7,904 nt of DNA from Pelagibacteraceae bacterium TMED259 (GTDB lineage: Bacteria > Pseudomonadota > Alphaproteobacteria > HIMB59). Under the pieces are notes generated by a model. The model was not told the origin of the DNA. It did no database searches and saw nothing but the letters and a program-made list of their open reading frames with translations. The DNA lies in assembly GCA_002169365.1 (NCBI GenBank), contig NHLE01000040.1, positions 8,228-16,131 of the forward strand. The letters are read 5' to 3'. This document shows positions 5,408 through 7,904 of the stretch, piece after piece; positions within the stretch are counted from its first letter, which is position 1; every line of letters begins with the position of its first letter. A program made the translations under genes and the position numbers.

Positions 5408-7269
5408 ACCTCTTTCTAAAATTGTTGTTCCGAAATCGGTTAGCCATGATAGGTGCGGTGGTGTTGGCAGCGATCCTTATAATGGTGCTGTTGACGCCCA
5501 TTCTGCCCCTGCACGATCCTGATGTGACCGCCACCGCCGACCGGTTCAAACGCCCCTTCACCGAGGGCCACCTGCTGGGGAAGGATCATCTGGGCCGCGA
5601 CCTTCTTAGCCGACTGTTGCATGGCACCCGCCTGAGCCTCGCCGTCGGGATCGCCGCGGCCCTGATCGCCGCCACCATCGGCTCAGCTATCGGGATTATC
5701 GCAGGCTATTTCGGGGGACGGACGGATAACATCGTCATGCGCATCGTCGATATGTTGATGGCCTTTCCTTACATCCTGCTGGCGCTTGCCATTGTTGCAG
5801 CGCTTGGTCCCGGGCTGATGAACGCGCTCATCGCCGTTGCCGTCGTCAACGTGCCGTTTTTTGCCCGGAACATCCGTGGCATTACCGTGGGACTGGCAGG
5901 GCGCGAGTTCATCGACGCGGCACGACTTGCCGGGATGGGGCACACTCGGATCATCCTGACCGAGCTTCTGCCCAATGTTCTGCCGGTCATTGTAATCGCA
6001 ATGTCCACTACAGTCGGCTGGATGATACTTGAAACGGCGGGCCTCAGCTTCCTCGGGCTGGGCTCGCAGCCGCCGCAGGCCGATCTGGGCTCGATGCTGG
6101 GTGAGGCGCGTTCGGCTATGATCTCGCACCCACACACGTCAATCGTGCCGGGGATCATGATTTTCCTGATCGTAATGTCCATCAACCTGCTGGGTGATGG
6201 GGTGCGCGACGCATTGGACCCACGCCTGCGCGCCGGCGCGCTCAGCCGTCCCCTCGCCACGACACTGGTCCAGCGTCAGGGGGATATACCCGCTGCAACG
6301 GACGATCTGCTGGCCATTCAAGAGCTTCAGACGCAATTCCATGTCGGCAATCACATCTACCGCGCCGTTGGCGGCGTATCGCTGGCAGTCAAACCTGGTG
6401 AATGCCTGGGCGTAATCGGCGAAAGCGGCTCGGGTAAATCTGTCACCGCACTCAGCGTCATGGGCCTCGTCGCCTCGCCCCCCGGTGTGATCACCGGCGG
6501 TGCGGTGCGCTTTCAGGGCGAGGACTTGATCGGCGCGCCCTATGAGACTATACGCCAGAAGCGTGGAGATAGGGTGGCCTATATCTTCCAGGACCCGCTG
6601 AGTACGCTGCATCCGCTCTACCGGATCGGGCAACAATTGGTCGAGGCGATCCAGTCGCATCACAAAGTGTCGAAAGCCGAAGCCCGGCTGTGTGCGATTC
6701 AGCTCTTGAAAGACGTGCGTATCCCTAATTCTGAGGCGTGGGTGGACTACTACCCGCACGAATTGTCGGGTGGGATGCGACAGCGCGTAGGGATTGCCAT
6801 GGCGCTTGCCAACGAACCAGATGTCATCATCGCGGATGAACCAACCACAGCACTTGATGTCACCGTACAGGCTCAGATCCTGTCGCTCTTGGATGACCTT
6901 CGTCGTGACAGGGGGCTGGCGATCATTTTCATCACTCACGACTTCGGCGTAGTAGGACAGATTTGTGATCGCGTGGCCGTGATGTATGCGGGCCAGATCA
7001 TCGAGGAGGGTCCGACGGAGGTGGTGCTTGACGCACCTGCCCATCCCTACACAAAACGGCTGATCGCTTGCGTACCCGAATTGGGCGGCGGACGGCGTGA
7101 ACTGACCGCTATTCCGGGCCTGCCTCCCGTTGTTGACGACTTGCCAGAGGGCTGCGCCTTTGCGCCTCGCTGTGAGAAGGCGCTAAAGAGCTGCCGCGCT
7201 GGCGATGTTATGTTGCAGGGCACTGAGCTCCGCGTTGCACGTTGTCTCTACCCGGAGGAGGCCCTCTGA
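5404..7269 (+). CDS. Fused ABC transporter permease and ATP-binding protein (DppC-type plus DppD-type)
   Basis: One 621-residue protein carries both the second permease and the first ATPase of the importer. Residues 1 to about 285 are DppC-like: an N-terminal segment with NRLAMIG, LLGKDHLGRDLLSRLLHGTR, an EAA-type loop at about 167-187 (GREFIDAARLAGMGHTR), and DPRLR at 272-276 where separate permeases end. A linker of roughly 20 residues leads to an intact ATPase from about 302: Walker A GESGSGKS (339-346), Q-loop YIFQDP, signature LSGGMRQR (454-461), Walker B IIADEP (D478, E479) and H512. The oligopeptide-type C-terminal domain (HPYTKRL onward) has four cysteines, C584, C590, C597 and C614, in the C-x5-C-x6-C-x16-C pattern that binds a [4Fe-4S] cluster in related ATPases. 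No frameshift or stop lies at the junction. GAGGA (5392-5396) precedes the start. Confidence 0.95.
   Translation: MNLFLKLLFRNRLAMIGAVVLAAILIMVLLTPILPLHDPDVTATADRFKRPFTEGHLLGKDHLGRDLLSRLLHGTRLSLAVGIAAALIAATIGSAIGIIAGYFGGRTDNIVMRIVDMLMAFPYILLALAIVAALGPGLMNALIAVAVVNVPFFARNIRGITVGLAGREFIDAARLAGMGHTRIILTELLPNVLPVIVIAMSTTVGWMILETAGLSFLGLGSQPPQADLGSMLGEARSAMISHPHTSIVPGIMIFLIVMSINLLGDGVRDALDPRLRAGALSRPLATTLVQRQGDIPAATDDLLAIQELQTQFHVGNHIYRAVGGVSLAVKPGECLGVIGESGSGKSVTALSVMGLVASPPGVITGGAVRFQGEDLIGAPYETIRQKRGDRVAYIFQDPLSTLHPLYRIGQQLVEAIQSHHKVSKAEARLCAIQLLKDVRIPNSEAWVDYYPHELSGGMRQRVGIAMALANEPDVIIADEPTTALDVTVQAQILSLLDDLRRDRGLAIIFITHDFGVVGQICDRVAVMYAGQIIEEGPTEVVLDAPAHPYTKRLIACVPELGGGRRELTAIPGLPPVVDDLPEGCAFAPRCEKALKSCRAGDVMLQGTELRVARCLYPEEAL
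7254..7261 (+). promoter_or_regulatory. Strong ribosome-binding site of the second ATPase gene
   Basis: GGAGGAGG, complementary to the 16S rRNA tail, lies 7 bases before the ATG at 7269, inside the last codons of the fusion gene. It is the strongest ribosome-binding site in the operon, so this ATPase may be translated independently of its neighbour. Confidence 0.7.
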
Positions 7270-7904
7270 TGCCCGCGCTCAAAGTCAATAACCTCGCCAA
7301 GACCTTTCCGTTGAAAAAGCCACTTTTCGGCCCGGCCCCGCCCGGGGTGCGCGCGGTGCGGCCCATGAGTTTTGAGGTGGTTACAGGCGAAACCCTTGGC
7401 GTTGTGGGCGAGTCCGGCTGCGGCAAGTCCACGCTGGCGCGGATGCTGGTGGGGCTGCTGGACCCTTCAGAGGGCACGATCGAAATTGAAGGCCAAGCGC
7501 TCTATAATTCCGACTCGGCAGAGTTTGGCAAGCTGATCCAATACGTGTTCCAGGATCCGCAAAGCTCGCTCAATCCCCGCAAAACGATCCGTCAGGTGAT
7601 GGAGGCTCCGTTGAAATGCCTGCATGGTATGACCAAACCAGACCGTGACCGGCGCATCAGTGAGATTTTCGCGAGCGTCAATCTGCGCGAAGACTTTCTC
7701 GACCGATATCCGCACGAGTTTTCCGGCGGGCAGGCGCAACGTATCGGCATCGCTCGCGCACTCGCGGCAAATCCAAGGATCATCATCCTGGACGAGCCAG
7801 TCTCAGCGCTGGATGTCTCAGTGCAGGCTCAGGTTCTAAACCTGCTGGCTAACCTGAAGGCGCAGTTCGGGCTAACCTATCTTTTTATAACCCATGATCT
7901 CGCA
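7269..7904 (+). CDS. ABC transporter ATP-binding protein, DppF/OppF type, partial (C-terminus off the right edge)
   Basis: Second ATPase of the importer; it pairs with the ATPase half of the fusion to form the two ATP sites. 212 codons are visible from the ATG at 7269, whose A is also the last base of the previous TGA. Motifs run in order: Walker A GESGCGKS (47-54), Q-loop YVFQDPQSSLNP, signature FSGGQAQR, Walker B IIILDEP and D-loop SALD. The H-loop FITHDLA falls at the very end of the window. Missing is the C-terminal oligopeptide-type domain, about 110 or more residues in a full protein. An insert-like stretch KKPLFGPAPPGVRAV (16-30) between the first beta strands is typical of DppF/OppF rather than DppD. 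Confidence 0.93.
   Translation, partial: MPALKVNNLAKTFPLKKPLFGPAPPGVRAVRPMSFEVVTGETLGVVGESGCGKSTLARMLVGLLDPSEGTIEIEGQALYNSDSAEFGKLIQYVFQDPQSSLNPRKTIRQVMEAPLKCLHGMTKPDRDRRISEIFASVNLREDFLDRYPHEFSGGQAQRIGIARALAANPRIIILDEPVSALDVSVQAQVLNLLANLKAQFGLTYLFITHDLA

Noticed and set aside
6154..6161. ATCATGAT core, as in the twin palindromes
   Set aside because: Only the inner 8 bases are shared, the flanks do not match, and it lies within the fusion gene.
6139..7044. A 301-codon open frame on the minus strand, opposite the permease-ATPase fusion
   Set aside because: It lies wholly antisense to a gene with every ABC motif intact, shows no family motifs, and is the usual shadow of third-position GC bias.

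Overview
The window looks like a catabolic locus from an alphaproteobacterium, most likely a Rhodobacterales/Roseobacter-type organism. This rests on the moderately high GC of the genes, the style of the proteins, and the pairing of a DUF1028 protein with a peptide-type ABC transporter. The taxonomic call is an inference, not a measurement. The genes form two divergent blocks around a short AT-rich control region at about 2722-2822.

Left block, all on the minus strand. A DUF1028 gene (2721 down to 2056) lies first. It is followed with a small overlap by an M20-family allantoate/N-carbamoyl-amino-acid amidohydrolase gene (to 828). About 380 bases with no gene I can recognise come next, and then a GntR/FCD regulator whose 3' end runs off the left edge (450 to 1). 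The regulator has its own sigma70-like promoter and a perfect 12-bp operator-like palindrome between that promoter and its start codon.

Right block, all on the plus strand, is a nearly complete dipeptide/oligopeptide-type ABC importer. It holds a periplasmic family-5 binding protein (2823-4400), a first permease (4460-5407), and a natural fusion of the second permease with the first ATPase (5404-7269). The second ATPase (7269 to the right edge) is cut at its H-loop. After the binding protein the junctions are tight: ATGA and TGATG overlaps, with a GC-rich hairpin between the binding protein and the first permease.

Reading it together: the importer brings in a small amide, ureido or peptide-like compound. 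The two cytoplasmic enzymes, one a predicted N-terminal-nucleophile (Ntn) hydrolase-type protein and one a binuclear-metal amidohydrolase, would then cleave C-N bonds in it. The substrate is unknown. The divergent control region carries two identical 16-bp perfect palindromes (ATTTATCATGATAAAT) that bracket a consensus TATAAT. They differ from the palindrome at the GntR gene, so two different regulators may act here. The most interesting points are this twin operator, the uncharacterised enzyme pair beside a dedicated importer, and a hairpin that hides the ribosome-binding site of the fused transporter gene.
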